Origin: Paraburkholderia fungorum
GTDB taxonomy: Bacteria > Pseudomonadota > Gammaproteobacteria > Burkholderiales > Burkholderiaceae
Length of the DNA: 64,000 nucleotides
NCBI RefSeq assembly: GCF_900099835.1
Contig: NZ_FNKP01000002.1
Span: 124,001-188,000 of the forward strand
Direction of reading: 5' to 3'
Shown here: one piece after another, positions 6,299 to 13,185 of the stretch
Layout of the letters: each line of letters opens with the position of its first letter
How positions within the stretch are numbered: position 1 is the first letter of the stretch
Notes under the pieces: generated by a model
The model's input: only the letters and a program-made list of their open reading frames with translations
The model's database searches: none
Told to the model about the DNA's origin: nothing
Position numbers and translations under genes: made by a program

Positions 6299-7207
6299 TT
6301 AATCTGGTCGCCACGCAGACGGCTTTGCAATCCAGCCCACGTAGTGCATCTTCTCAATTTCTTCGTCTGAGAACGCGATGTTCCCGTGCGTCTCGTTGAC
6401 CGAGGCGAGGTGGTACCGGCCGCCGCGTTTGTATAGAAATTCCTTCACCATGACGCGCCCGTCCTTCGATTTTACGAGCACCTCGTCGCCCGGCTCGATG
6501 TCGTGATTTGGCTCAACCACAACAAATTCGCCATCCTTGATGCGCGGACGCATCGAGTCGCCTTTGCAGCGCAACGCGTAAGCATCCTTGTCTTTGCTCG
6601 GTACGTCGACAAACCCGTCGCCATGCCCGACGGGATATTCCACGTCGGCCCAAAAACCCCCGTCTCCCAATTGCGCCATACCCACCACCGGAATTCCCCG
6701 CCAGCCCGTGACGGGGATAGGGTTCCATTCGTCGTTATAACGGACAGCCGTCGTCCGCCGCCCCTTTCCGAGCATCAACCACACAGAGTTGACCCCGTAC
6801 TTTTCTTGTAGAGCGACGGCCTCGTCGACGCCTATCGTCGCTGTGTTGCCTGCCAGCCAACCTGCCACGACGGCTTCGGTTGTGCCAGCGGCGGTTGCGA
6901 CGGCCGAAATGTTACCGCCGGCTTCATCCAGCACCGACTTAATTCTATCGGCCAAACCCGGTGCTCCCATTGAGGGAACAGGGGGCAAAACTGCGTTCTC
7001 ATCGCCGGTTATCCACCACTCGGCGGATTTTCCTGACATCTCAACCAAGCCCGGGATGTGCTTTTTGGCGATCCGTCCAAACTTAAGCCAATCGTAAACT
7101 GAGGGATTTTTGACCCCAAAGCGCTCTGCGACCACCGTGGGAGTTAGCCCAAGGCGGTCCATTTCTTGGCGAAGCCGGTCGCCGATGTGCTGCGGTGTTT
7201 TAGGCAT
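6299..7207 (-). CDS. cI: CI-type repressor with two XRE domains and S24 peptidase
   Basis: 302 residues from the ATG at 7207, which sits at +1 of its promoter. Residues 8-70 are an XRE/Cro-type HTH ending SAEWWITGDE. Residues 84-150 look like a second XRE unit ending NSVWLMLGKG, the same post-HTH pattern. Residues 170-300 are a LexA/S24 dimerisation and self-cleavage domain with Ser218 (KGDSM) and Lys255 (RVMVKEF). The usual Ala-Gly cleavage pair is not obvious near residues 173-180 (PVVGMAQLG), so SOS cleavage may be altered. It should bind the TAGGC-N3-GCCTA operators at PL and PR. CI proteins usually have one HTH and are about 200-240 residues, so this one is long. Confidence 0.9.
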   Translation of the reverse strand: MPKTPQHIGDRLRQEMDRLGLTPTVVAERFGVKNPSVYDWLKFGRIAKKHIPGLVEMSGKSAEWWITGDENAVLPPVPSMGAPGLADRIKSVLDEAGGNISAVATAAGTTEAVVAGWLAGNTATIGVDEAVALQEKYGVNSVWLMLGKGRRTTAVRYNDEWNPIPVTGWRGIPVVGMAQLGDGGFWADVEYPVGHGDGFVDVPSKDKDAYALRCKGDSMRPRIKDGEFVVVEPNHDIEPGDEVLVKSKDGRVMVKEFLYKRGGRYHLASVNETHGNIAFSDEEIEKMHYVGWIAKPSAWRPD

Positions 7208-7271
7208 TGCCTCTATATAAGCCACGTCTACAAATTCGGCAATGCCTTGACATCCAATTAGGCGATGCCTA
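7201..7271. promoter_or_regulatory. Right operator: three CI/Cro-type palindromes
   Basis: Three 13-bp sites: TAGGCATTGCCTC (7201-7213), TCGGCAATGCCTT (7236-7248) and TAGGCGATGCCTA (7259-7271). Centres are at 7207, 7242 and 7265. The first sits on the cI start codon, the second on the cI promoter -35, and the third on the cro promoter -10. This is the OR3-OR2-OR1 logic of lambda with a different sequence. Confidence 0.8.
7214..7242 (-). promoter_or_regulatory. cI maintenance promoter (PRM-like), leaderless mRNA
   Basis: TTGCCG (7242-7237), 17 bp, TATATA (7219-7214). Only six bases separate the -10 from the cI ATG (7207), so the mRNA should begin at or beside the start codon. Confidence 0.6.
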
Positions 7272-7275
7272 GAAT
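7247..7275 (+). promoter_or_regulatory. cro promoter (PR)
   Basis: Consensus TTGACA (7247-7252), 17 bp, TAGAAT (7270-7275). The cro ATG is at 7284, eight bases after the -10, with no Shine-Dalgarno, so the transcript is nearly leaderless. Confidence 0.8.
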
Positions 7276-7283
7276 TAGTTTCC

Positions 7284-7538
7284 ATGGACAAGACCTCTAT
7301 TTCCGCTGTTAGTCGCGCCTGCCAAATCGTTGGCGGCAAGTCGGCGCTCGCGCGCGCGGTAGGGGTAAAGCCGGCGACGGTTGCCCAGTGGTGCAGTGGC
7401 GAGCGACCTGTGCCCCCAGGCAAGTGCATCAGCATTGAAAAGGCGACGAAGCGGTCTGTCCGAGTCGAACAGATCCTGCCGGAACTCGATTGGGGTTTTA
7501 TCCGCGGTTCCGCAAACCAGATTGTGGAGGCAGCCTGA
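7284..7538 (+). CDS. Cro/YdaS-like regulator
   Basis: 84 residues, first gene rightward of PR and divergent from cI. ALARAVGVKPATVAQWCSGERPVPPGKCISIEKAT is split here as an HTH (ALARAVGVKPATVAQW) plus wing-like PVPPGKC, the form of YdaS/Cro-like antirepressors in proteobacterial phages. By position and fold it should bind the same operators as CI and shut off cI in lytic growth. The start codon is at or within two bases of the predicted transcript start. Confidence in the family is high; operator preference is inferred. Confidence 0.85.
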   Translation: MDKTSISAVSRACQIVGGKSALARAVGVKPATVAQWCSGERPVPPGKCISIEKATKRSVRVEQILPELDWGFIRGSANQIVEAA

Positions 7539-7540
7539 AA

Positions 7541-7743
7541 TGATGAAGCTGTATGCGCGACTCGCGTTGCGTCTTTCGGCGCCTAAGCTGCATGCGCCGA
7601 CCGAGAGTGAGAGCCCCGCGACGGGCCGCTCGGATATTAAGAATCTACGCTCCGAATTGGCTACTGCGAAAGCGTCAAATGAAGTTTTTCTTCGAAGATC
7701 TGGCGCATTTTTGCAGCGTGTTCGCGGTCGGGCGCGTTTCTGA
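7541..7743 (+). CDS. Possible small ORF after cro
   Basis: The ATG at 7541 follows the cro stop by two bases and has GGAGG in the end of cro. The 67-residue product is basic and runs tail-to-tail over the last 83 bases of the minus-strand gene at 7661-7960. Composition is ambiguous and no family is seen. It may be an unused frame. Confidence 0.3.
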
Positions 7744-7960
7744 CGATCTCCGAAATGGCGTCTTCCAAAGTTTTGCGTTTGTCCGGTGGCAAAAGACTCA
7801 TGACCAAGGTCATGCACATCATCAAAGGTGATATGTCGTCCATGTTCGAGATGACATGGTCTTTTAGTGCATTGAGCATTTCGCCGTGCTGCGTTACGAC
7901 TCGCTCGATCTCTGCAATGCGCGGTTCTGAGATTTGAGGTTTTTCGATTCGATTGAACAT
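7661..7960 (-). CDS. Counter-oriented early protein, coiled-coil-like
   Basis: 99 residues. Helical heptad-like N-terminal half (EPRIAEIERVVTQHGEMLNALKDHV), written here only as a segment near residues 12-36; a hydrophobic centre (MMCMTLVMSLL); and a charged C-terminal helix. It faces cro, so the rightward PR transcript is antisense to it. Its start codon and ribosome-binding site are inside the outer stem of a predicted three-way junction (7960-8026), which implies translational control. Function unknown; candidates include a lysis-lysogeny modulator expressed separately from PR. Confidence 0.65.
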   Translation of the reverse strand: MFNRIEKPQISEPRIAEIERVVTQHGEMLNALKDHVISNMDDISPLMMCMTLVMSLLPPDKRKTLEDAISEIVRNAPDREHAAKMRQIFEEKLHLTLSQ

Positions 7961-8026
7961 GAGGATCCCCGTAGAACTTGGTTGTGTGAGAACTCCAAAT
8001 TCTACTGGCGAAAGCCGGGATCCTCA
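7960..8026. promoter_or_regulatory. Three-way-junction RNA/DNA element over a start codon
   Basis: Outer stem: TGAGGATCCC (7960-7969) with GGGATCCTCA (8017-8026), perfect over 10 bp. Inner hairpin: GTAGAACTTGG (7971-7981) with CCAAATTCTAC (7995-8005), one mismatch. Third arm: GGC-GAAA-GCC (8007-8016). Read leftwards, the outer stem contains the GGGGAT ribosome-binding site and touches the ATG of the gene at 7661-7960. Read rightwards it is a GNRA-capped structure in the PR transcript. Confidence 0.6.
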
Positions 8027-8058
8027 CCCCAATACGCATAAAGCTGGAGATATAGAGC

Positions 8059-8226
8059 ATGGCGCTCACGGCAACGGAACAGAAGCAGATTCGAGAGGCG
8101 TTGTGCGCGATAGCAGTACGCGGCGCTCGATACCCGGATGAATACGAGACGGCTCGCAAGAATCTGACGGCACAGTTCGAAATGCTGAAAGTGGCTGCAG
8201 CGCAACCAGCAGAAGCAAAGAAGTAA
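8059..8226 (+). CDS. Small phage early protein, 55 residues
   Basis: ATG at 8059 with GGAGAT upstream, TAA at 8224-8226. Helical and charged (TATEQKQIREALCAIAVRG), with a YPDEYE turn and a lysine-rich end. First rightward gene after the structured element. No family recognised. Length and composition suit a small regulatory or accessory protein. Confidence 0.6.
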   Translation: MALTATEQKQIREALCAIAVRGARYPDEYETARKNLTAQFEMLKVAAAQPAEAKK

Positions 8227-8365
8227 CTGCCGCGCGTCCATCGGGCGCGGCGGCAGAAAGAGATTCCCGTAGCGTTGTCATTTTTTCTTATCCCTGATTT
8301 TCTTCTTGTCAAGTTGCACTTTAGTTGTCCTAAGCGCAACGAAACACGTTTGTGTGGAGCAGCAA
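8227..8365. other. Intergenic region before the CII-like gene
   Basis: Contains an imperfect inverted repeat, TTGCACTTTAG (about 8313-8323) facing CTAAGCGCAA (about 8329-8338). It could be a regulator site, but no convincing promoter is seen. Confidence 0.3.
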
Positions 8366-8806
8366 TTGAACATCCTCGACACCCTGCACGCAGTTGCGCA
8401 TGACTATCCCGGCGGATGCGAGTCGCTGGCACCGCGCATCGATATGTCGGCCGCCGTCCTTCGCAGCAAAGTCAACGTCAACAACGACACGCACAAGCCA
8501 ACGCTCATGGAGGCGGTGCGTATCACGGACGTTTCCGATGACGACCGAGTACTCGAAGCGTGGGCACGCGAGCGCGGTTATGCGCTGGTCAAAGTGCCGA
8601 ACATCGAGGGTTGCACCGACGCCGCAATTGTCGAGCTGATGGGCGAGGCCTGGTCGACGCACGGCGATGTCGGGAAAGAGATCGTGAAGACGCTCGAAGA
8701 CGGCAAGGTCGAGTTCAAAGAGGTGGATCGCGTCGAAGGCCGGATCTTCAAACACGCGCAAGTGCTGTTCAACATCGCTGCGCGTCTGCGCGGTATGGCG
8801 GAGTAA
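8366..8806 (+). CDS. CII-family phage regulator (CP76-like)
   Basis: 146 residues. I start at the TTG at 8366 because GGAG lies six bases upstream and family members begin (M)NILDTLH followed by DYPGG; the longer frame has no such support. The HTH-like part is residues 15-45 (LAPRIDMSAAVLRSKVN). The rest (HKPTLMEAVRITD, then a helical tail) matches the phage regulatory protein CII family. In related phages such proteins activate lysogeny promoters. The exact target here is unknown. It starts the rightward replication cluster. Confidence 0.75.
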   Translation: MNILDTLHAVAHDYPGGCESLAPRIDMSAAVLRSKVNVNNDTHKPTLMEAVRITDVSDDDRVLEAWARERGYALVKVPNIEGCTDAAIVELMGEAWSTHGDVGKEIVKTLEDGKVEFKEVDRVEGRIFKHAQVLFNIAARLRGMAE

Positions 8807-8808
8807 CC

Positions 8809-9087
8809 ATGCGAGCCACACACACTCAATTGGCCGGCTATGACTCGGTCACCGGTACGAAGCGCTGCACACAGAAGCAGATGATCCTCGATCTGTTCTA
8901 CAGCACGCACCTGACGCTGACGCGGCAAGAGATTTCCGAACGTACGAATCTTCGCTTGTCGAGCGTCTGCGGCCGCACGTTCGAATTGCTCTCCGAAGAA
9001 AAACTCGTGAAGCGCGGCACGCAAAAGTGCGCAGCAACGGGCGTCGATAACGAGACGCTGGGTCTGCCGGTCGAGGTGGTCGCGTGA
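8809..9087 (+). CDS. Winged-helix DNA-binding phage protein
   Basis: 92 residues from the ATG at 8809, two bases after the preceding stop. The core QKQMILDLFYSTHLTLTRQE then ISERTNLRLSSVCGRTFELL is a helix-turn-helix, followed by a wing (KLVKRGTQKC). It overlaps the GTG start of the replication initiator by four bases, so it is co-translated with it. Probably a transcription or replication accessory factor. Not a named family to my knowledge. Confidence 0.75.
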   Translation: MRATHTQLAGYDSVTGTKRCTQKQMILDLFYSTHLTLTRQEISERTNLRLSSVCGRTFELLSEEKLVKRGTQKCAATGVDNETLGLPVEVVA

Positions 9088-9872
9088 GCGTTCAAGCAAT
9101 GGCATGGGCCATCGAACAGCAAGACGTACGCGATTCGCACGCGCGCCACGTCCTACTGTGCTTGGCTAACTACGCCGACAACAAGGGCAAGGCAGCATTC
9201 CCGTCGACCGCGACTCTCACGCAGGACACCGGAATGTCTGAGAGCACGATTCGTCGCAAATTGGACTTGCTCGAAGAGCAGGGGCTGATTGTGAAAGGCA
9301 ATCAAGCCGTCGTCGCTGCGTACATCGCGCGTGGTGATCGCCGACCGGTTTGCTACGACATGTCGATGAAAAAGCGGGGTGTCACGGAGACAGGTCGTGA
9401 CGAACGGGGTGTCAGCGAGGAAGGAACGGGGTGTCAGCCTGCATCGAACGGGGTGTCAGCGGAGAGCGAACGAGGTGTCACGGTGACACCCAATCCATCC
9501 TTAACCATCCATAAACCATCCATAAACCAAAAGAATAAGGCCGCTGCGCGTCCTTCGAGCACTCGCAAGAATGCACCGGCGAAGACGTCGATCCCTGAAG
9601 ACTTCGCAGTAAGCGAGCGCGTCGCAGCGTGGGCAGCCGAACACGGCCACAAGCAGATCGAGGTTCATCTCGCGTCGTTCATCGGCAAGTGCAAAGCCAA
9701 GGGCTATGTCTATGCGAGCTGGGACGACGCCTTTATGGAAGCGATCCGCGCCGATTGGGCCGGGCTCGCGAAGTCTCGAAACCATTCGGCAGGCGGCCGC
9801 AACGACCGCAGCGCGGCGGCTGCAGCGATCTTCCCGAAACAATCCCAGCAATCCGAGGTGATCGATGTCTGA
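9084..9872 (+). CDS. Replication initiator, O-like, with origin inside the gene
   Basis: 262 residues from GTG 9084 (GTGA overlap). Residues 1-85 form the helix-turn-helix domain of phage/plasmid initiators (FPSTATLTQDTGMSESTIRR, then LDLLEEQGLI). Residues 95-160 are a low-complexity linker with repeated RGVS/NGVS/RGVT, which is the translation of DNA iterons at 9374-9480. The C-terminal part (SERVAAWAAEHGHKQIEVHL) resembles the DnaT/primosome-type tail of such proteins. By analogy with lambda O it binds its own gene and recruits a helicase loader; the next gene fits that role. Confidence 0.8.
   Translation: MSVQAMAWAIEQQDVRDSHARHVLLCLANYADNKGKAAFPSTATLTQDTGMSESTIRRKLDLLEEQGLIVKGNQAVVAAYIARGDRRPVCYDMSMKKRGVTETGRDERGVSEEGTGCQPASNGVSAESERGVTVTPNPSLTIHKPSINQKNKAAARPSSTRKNAPAKTSIPEDFAVSERVAAWAAEHGHKQIEVHLASFIGKCKAKGYVYASWDDAFMEAIRADWAGLAKSRNHSAGGRNDRSAAAAAIFPKQSQQSEVIDV
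9374..9535. other. Phage replication origin: iterons plus AT-rich repeats
   Basis: Five iterons A/GCGGGGTGTCA at 9374, 9404, 9426, 9448 and 9470 (the last has one change). The last four are exactly 22 bp apart. A perfect inverted repeat GGTGTCACGGTGACACC (9474-9490) adds a sixth, reversed copy. Three AT-rich ACCATCC-type repeats follow (9491-9528), a likely unwinding element. All lie within the initiator gene. Confidence 0.7.
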
Positions 9873-10380
9873 TGTCGTCGACGAAAACCAGATCCGCAAA
9901 CTCTTCATGTTGCTCCACGGCATGTATGGCAACTCGGTGCTCGACAAGTACCGAATCGGCCAGGTCGAGAACGGTGAAGACGTCGGCATGATGTCGGCGC
10001 GGCAAGTGTGGCTGAACGGCTTGCGCGAGTTTCCGCAGGCGCTCGTTTTGAGAGCACTCGCGAAATGCTCGGAAAAGCACAAGACGTTTCCGCCGACGTT
10101 GCCCGAGTTCCGCGACATCTGCAAGTCGTTGATGCCTCGCCAGTGGACGGCGAGCAACGAAGCTCCGCGCCTCGAAATGAGCGAAGCACTCCGGTCTGAG
10201 CAGGTCGAGCGTGCACGCCGCGCGATCTCAGAGACCCGCCTGCATCGCGAAGGCGGCTTGAAGACGGAAGACGGCATTCGCGGTCTTCACATTCTGATCG
10301 CAAAGGCAGTGGGGCACGCGGGCGGCGACGAGGCCGCGACGTTGCTGGCGCTCGACTCGAAGATTGCGGGTGTCGCATGA
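9865..10380 (+). CDS. Helicase-loader-like replication protein (P-like)
   Basis: 171 residues, overlapping the initiator by eight bases. The pattern ENQIRKLFMLLHGMYGN, WLNGLREFPQALVLRALAKC and FPPTLPEFRDIC matches replication protein P-like families in which the C-terminal part contacts the replicative helicase. Position directly after the O-like gene supports loading of host DnaB at the iterons. Assignment is by pattern and context; lambda P identity is not claimed. Confidence 0.65.
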   Translation: MSDVVDENQIRKLFMLLHGMYGNSVLDKYRIGQVENGEDVGMMSARQVWLNGLREFPQALVLRALAKCSEKHKTFPPTLPEFRDICKSLMPRQWTASNEAPRLEMSEALRSEQVERARRAISETRLHREGGLKTEDGIRGLHILIAKAVGHAGGDEAATLLALDSKIAGVA

Positions 10381-10703
10381 ACGCACGAACACTCGCACGC
10401 GCCATTGCGTTCGACATCTTCCTTGGCATGTGCCTCTACCTGTGGCTCGTGCGCGGCAACGACGGTGCGCGCGTTTTGGCAATCGGCTATCTCGGCTTCC
10501 TCACCGCGTTCATCTGGATCGCCGCGCTGTTTGTGCCGGCTGAGAAGTTCGAGAGAGGATACGTGGTGAACGCCGCATACGACATCGTCAGCACGCTGGC
10601 AGTGATCGTCGTGCTGGCGTGCAACGGTGAGCCGTGGCTGGCGATCGCCTTGCTGATCCCCTACATCGTGACGCTTGCAAAGCGGGAGGCCGCGAAAGCA
10701 TGA
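10377..10703 (+). CDS. Four-span membrane protein
   Basis: 108 residues overlapping the previous gene by ATGA. Hydrophobic segments lie near residues 10-28, 34-52, 65-82 and 85-100, with few charged residues between. No holin-like basic tail, and the position is early, so a lysis role is unlikely. Possibly an inner-membrane accessory such as an exclusion factor. No family recognised. Confidence 0.65.
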   Translation: MNARTLARAIAFDIFLGMCLYLWLVRGNDGARVLAIGYLGFLTAFIWIAALFVPAEKFERGYVVNAAYDIVSTLAVIVVLACNGEPWLAIALLIPYIVTLAKREAAKA

Positions 10704-11251
10704 CTAAGCGCGCACCCTGGCCGATGGTGGTCCCAGCCGGTACGACGACGGTCGGCACCGCCCGCGTGCGCGACGACGCACTGCCGCGCATGACGACCGC
10801 GCAACGCCGGATATACGAGAAGACCGGCAACCCGCCGCAGACGTCCGCGCTCGACGATCCGCTCGACCCGTTCCCAGCGCACCAGCAGCATCCCGTGTCG
10901 CTGGCCGCGAAGAAGCCAGCGAAATACCGCAACACGAAGTGCGAGCACGAAGGCATCAAGTTCGACAGCCAGAAAGAGCGTTCGCACTGGTTTCACCTGG
11001 TCGAGCAGCAGGCGAAAGGGCTGATCAGCGATCTGAAATTGCAGGTCAAGTTCGAATTGACGAAACGCAACCAGCGCGATGACGGAACTTGGGAGCGCGC
11101 ATCGAGTTACATCGCCGACTTTACCTACGTCCGCGACGGAAAGCTGGTGGTCGAGGACGTCAAATCGAGCATCACGAAGAAGAATCGCACGTACATCGAC
11201 AAGCGGAAACAGATGCTTGAGAAGTACGGAATTTCGGTACAGGAGGTCTGA
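10700..11251 (+). CDS. DUF1064 predicted nuclease
   Basis: 183 residues from ATG 10700 (ATGA overlap). After a proline-rich N-terminus comes KYRNTKCEHEGIKFDSQKE, the DUF1064 opening. Then follow L-rich strands, ADFTYVRDGKLVVEDVKS and KRKQML. The D-(about 12)-ExVK pattern (Asp of ADFTY, Glu and Lys of VEDVK) fits the PD-(D/E)XK nuclease fold. Phage members are thought to process recombination or replication intermediates. Catalysis here is inferred from motif spacing only. Confidence 0.75.
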   Translation: MTKRAPWPMVVPAGTTTVGTARVRDDALPRMTTAQRRIYEKTGNPPQTSALDDPLDPFPAHQQHPVSLAAKKPAKYRNTKCEHEGIKFDSQKERSHWFHLVEQQAKGLISDLKLQVKFELTKRNQRDDGTWERASSYIADFTYVRDGKLVVEDVKSSITKKNRTYIDKRKQMLEKYGISVQEV

Positions 11252-11721
11252 TGGGACGCTCAACGAAACCCCGCAAAGCATATCGGCCGCGCATTGTCAG
11301 CCGCACTGCCGGTCTCGACGTGATCGAGCGGCTCACGCCGATGGACATCAACCAGACGACGGATCTCGGCATCGCGTATCACGTCGCGCTCGACGAGATG
11401 ATCCACGGTCGCGGCACGGAAGAACACTGGTCGACGGTGGCATGCGCGTTGAACATTGGGCTTGTTCTCGCCGAAATGGGTTGCGCGGCGCTCTACATCG
11501 GAATCATTAAAGACGCGCTCGACGGTGCGGTGCGCACGCGTGACCGGGCACGGCAAATAGGCCGCTGGGGATTTGACGGCGACGCGCTGCTCGCCGTAAA
11601 GCACGCGCTGGAGATCCACGACGCGCAGATGGCGATCGTTACGAAGGCGACGATTATCGCGGCGCTCGCCGAAGTGCATCGACGGATCGACGCGGGCGAC
11701 GTGTTCAAGGAGGCTGCGTGA
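11251..11721 (+). CDS. Conserved phage protein of unknown function
   Basis: 156 residues, start overlapping the previous stop (TGATG). Basic N-terminus (GRSTKPRKAYRPR), then helical segments including NIGLVLAEMGCAALYIG and an IHDAQMAIVTKATIIAAL amphipathic helix. No catalytic motif. Its fixed place between DUF1064 and the Myb-like gene suggests a role in replication or late control. I do not recognise a named domain. Confidence 0.7.
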   Translation: MGRSTKPRKAYRPRIVSRTAGLDVIERLTPMDINQTTDLGIAYHVALDEMIHGRGTEEHWSTVACALNIGLVLAEMGCAALYIGIIKDALDGAVRTRDRARQIGRWGFDGDALLAVKHALEIHDAQMAIVTKATIIAALAEVHRRIDAGDVFKEAA

Positions 11722-12302
11722 TCGAGAACCTTACCCGCCAGCCATGGACGCCCGAAGCCGATGCTTTGTTGCGTGAGGTGTGGGCAGCGCCCGAGGCGCT
11801 GAAAACCGTCCTCGATCGCTTCCCGGGCAGAACCGAGAAAGCGCTGATGACTCGCGGGCATGAGCTGGAGCTTCCTGATCGCCGGATTGCCATGGCAGCA
11901 GCGCGAGCCGAACAGTCGACGGGCGCCCGCCTGAAAGCCGCCATTGCGTTGACTCCTCGGACCGTCGATCAAATGGCGGCTGTCGCTGGCACGTCGACGA
12001 CGACGGCGCGCCGATTCGTCAATCGCCACCGCGCTGAAATGCACATCAAAAAATTCGACGTCGCACCAGACGACGGGTATGCGGCCGCCATGTGGATCTG
12101 GGGCGCTGGTGTGGACGCTAAGCGACGCGGCGCGCAATCGCAACCGCAGATCAGCGCGCGCTATTACCGGAAGCTGAAGCGCGAGCGGCCAGAAGTAATC
12201 GACAAGATCAAGGCGAAAAACCGGATTCGATACGCGGAGAAGGTCGGCAAGTTGGTGCGGCGCGACCCGATGACGTCAGCATTGTATGGAGACGCGGCAT
12301 GA
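11718..12302 (+). CDS. Myb/SANT-like plus HTH DNA-binding protein
   Basis: 194 residues from GTG 11718 (GTGA overlap). Residues 8-50 (WTPEADALLREVW and FPGRTEKALMTRG) look like a Myb/SANT-type DNA-binding unit. Residues 75-105 (LTPRTVDQMAAVAGTSTTTA) are a MarR-like helix-turn-helix. A lysine/arginine-rich tail follows. Two DNA-binding modules in an early-late boundary gene suggest a transcription or antitermination regulator. That is inference. Confidence 0.65.
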   Translation: MIENLTRQPWTPEADALLREVWAAPEALKTVLDRFPGRTEKALMTRGHELELPDRRIAMAAARAEQSTGARLKAAIALTPRTVDQMAAVAGTSTTTARRFVNRHRAEMHIKKFDVAPDDGYAAAMWIWGAGVDAKRRGAQSQPQISARYYRKLKRERPEVIDKIKAKNRIRYAEKVGKLVRRDPMTSALYGDAA

Positions 12303-12667
12303 AGCTATACCTCGCCGGCCCGATGACGGGCTATCCCGAACTGAACTTCCCGCTTTTTCATTCCGAGTCCGCGCGGCTCAGAGCGCTTGGGTTCGAGATC
12401 GTCAACCCAGCTGAGTTGAACGCCGGGAGCGATGGCGACTGGCTTGCCTGCATGCGTGTCGACATCGCCGCGATGATGACCGAGGAGTGCGATGGCGTCG
12501 CTTTGCTGCCTGGCTGGGAGCGTTCGCGCGGCGCGCCGATCGAGCACAACCTGATGCGCGATCTTGGTCTGCGCGTGATGCAGGCGAAGCACATCGTCGG
12601 GCTCGCTGGCGACATGCCGGTGATCTCGCAAGCCGCTGTTGTCGAGTTGACCGAGGTGGACGCATGA
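12299..12667 (+). CDS. DUF4406 / nucleoside deoxyribosyltransferase-like protein
   Basis: 122 residues. MKLYLAGPMTGYPELNFPLF is the typical start of DUF4406: a Rossmann-like strand and Gly-Pro loop related to nucleoside 2-deoxyribosyltransferase. DGVALLPGWERSRGA is the matching second motif, with a conserved Trp and the acidic AxxE region (APIEHNLMRDLG) after it. The family may act on nucleotides, but most phage members are untested. ATGA overlaps at both ends mark an operon. Confidence 0.8.
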   Translation: MKLYLAGPMTGYPELNFPLFHSESARLRALGFEIVNPAELNAGSDGDWLACMRVDIAAMMTEECDGVALLPGWERSRGAPIEHNLMRDLGLRVMQAKHIVGLAGDMPVISQAAVVELTEVDA

Positions 12668-13185
12668 GCACAAACAACGTGACTAGCGAAGAGCACAACG
12701 CCGCACGCGACGCAGTCAAATTTTCGATGGGCGTCGTCGGTTGTGACGTCGAGCTGCGGGCTTTGAACGAAGAGCTTGCTCGTCCGTTCGGCGATGTGCC
12801 GCTGTATGCGCGCTGCTTTGCCTTCGCATTGTGGCAGCAAGGCTATCCGATCGAATTCTCGATCGGCGGTGAGCGATGGAACTTGACACCGTCTCCGCAG
12901 TGGGGAGCGAAAGGCCGCTATCGCGTTCGCCCTAAGCGCGAGGATCTCGTGCTGCCGTCGATCGACTGGAGCCACGTCGTGGCGAAGTGGAAGTGGCTGG
13001 CGCAGGACGAAAACGGGGAGCTTTGGGTTTTCAGTGAGCGGCCGGAAATCTCTGCGGCTGCGAAGTGGTGGTTCGTTGCCGGGGGGAAGAGTACCGAGAT
13101 CCAGGCAGTTGCAGCGCTCGCATCGGCTAAGAGCGGCTCGGGAGACTGGCGAAAGCTGATCGTGCAACGCCCGGAGGGCGAGTGA
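12664..13185 (+). CDS. Hypothetical phage protein, tryptophan-rich
   Basis: 173 residues from ATG 12664, overlapping the previous stop. Mixed alpha/beta composition with many tryptophans (DWSHVVAKWKWLAQDENGELW, shown here only as a segment near residues 100-120). No signal peptide or membrane span. I do not recognise the family. The longer upstream frame is antisense-like and arginine-rich and is not used. Confidence 0.65.
   Translation: MSTNNVTSEEHNAARDAVKFSMGVVGCDVELRALNEELARPFGDVPLYARCFAFALWQQGYPIEFSIGGERWNLTPSPQWGAKGRYRVRPKREDLVLPSIDWSHVVAKWKWLAQDENGELWVFSERPEISAAAKWWFVAGGKSTEIQAVAALASAKSGSGDWRKLIVQRPEGE

Noticed and set aside
8007..8016. GGC-GAAA-GCC considered as a boxB antitermination hairpin
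   Set aside because: No boxA-like sequence is present upstream; it fits better as one arm of the three-way junction.
9374..9480. Regular repeats considered as a CRISPR array
   Set aside because: Units are 11 bases with 11-base gaps inside a coding sequence, so they are iterons, not CRISPR.
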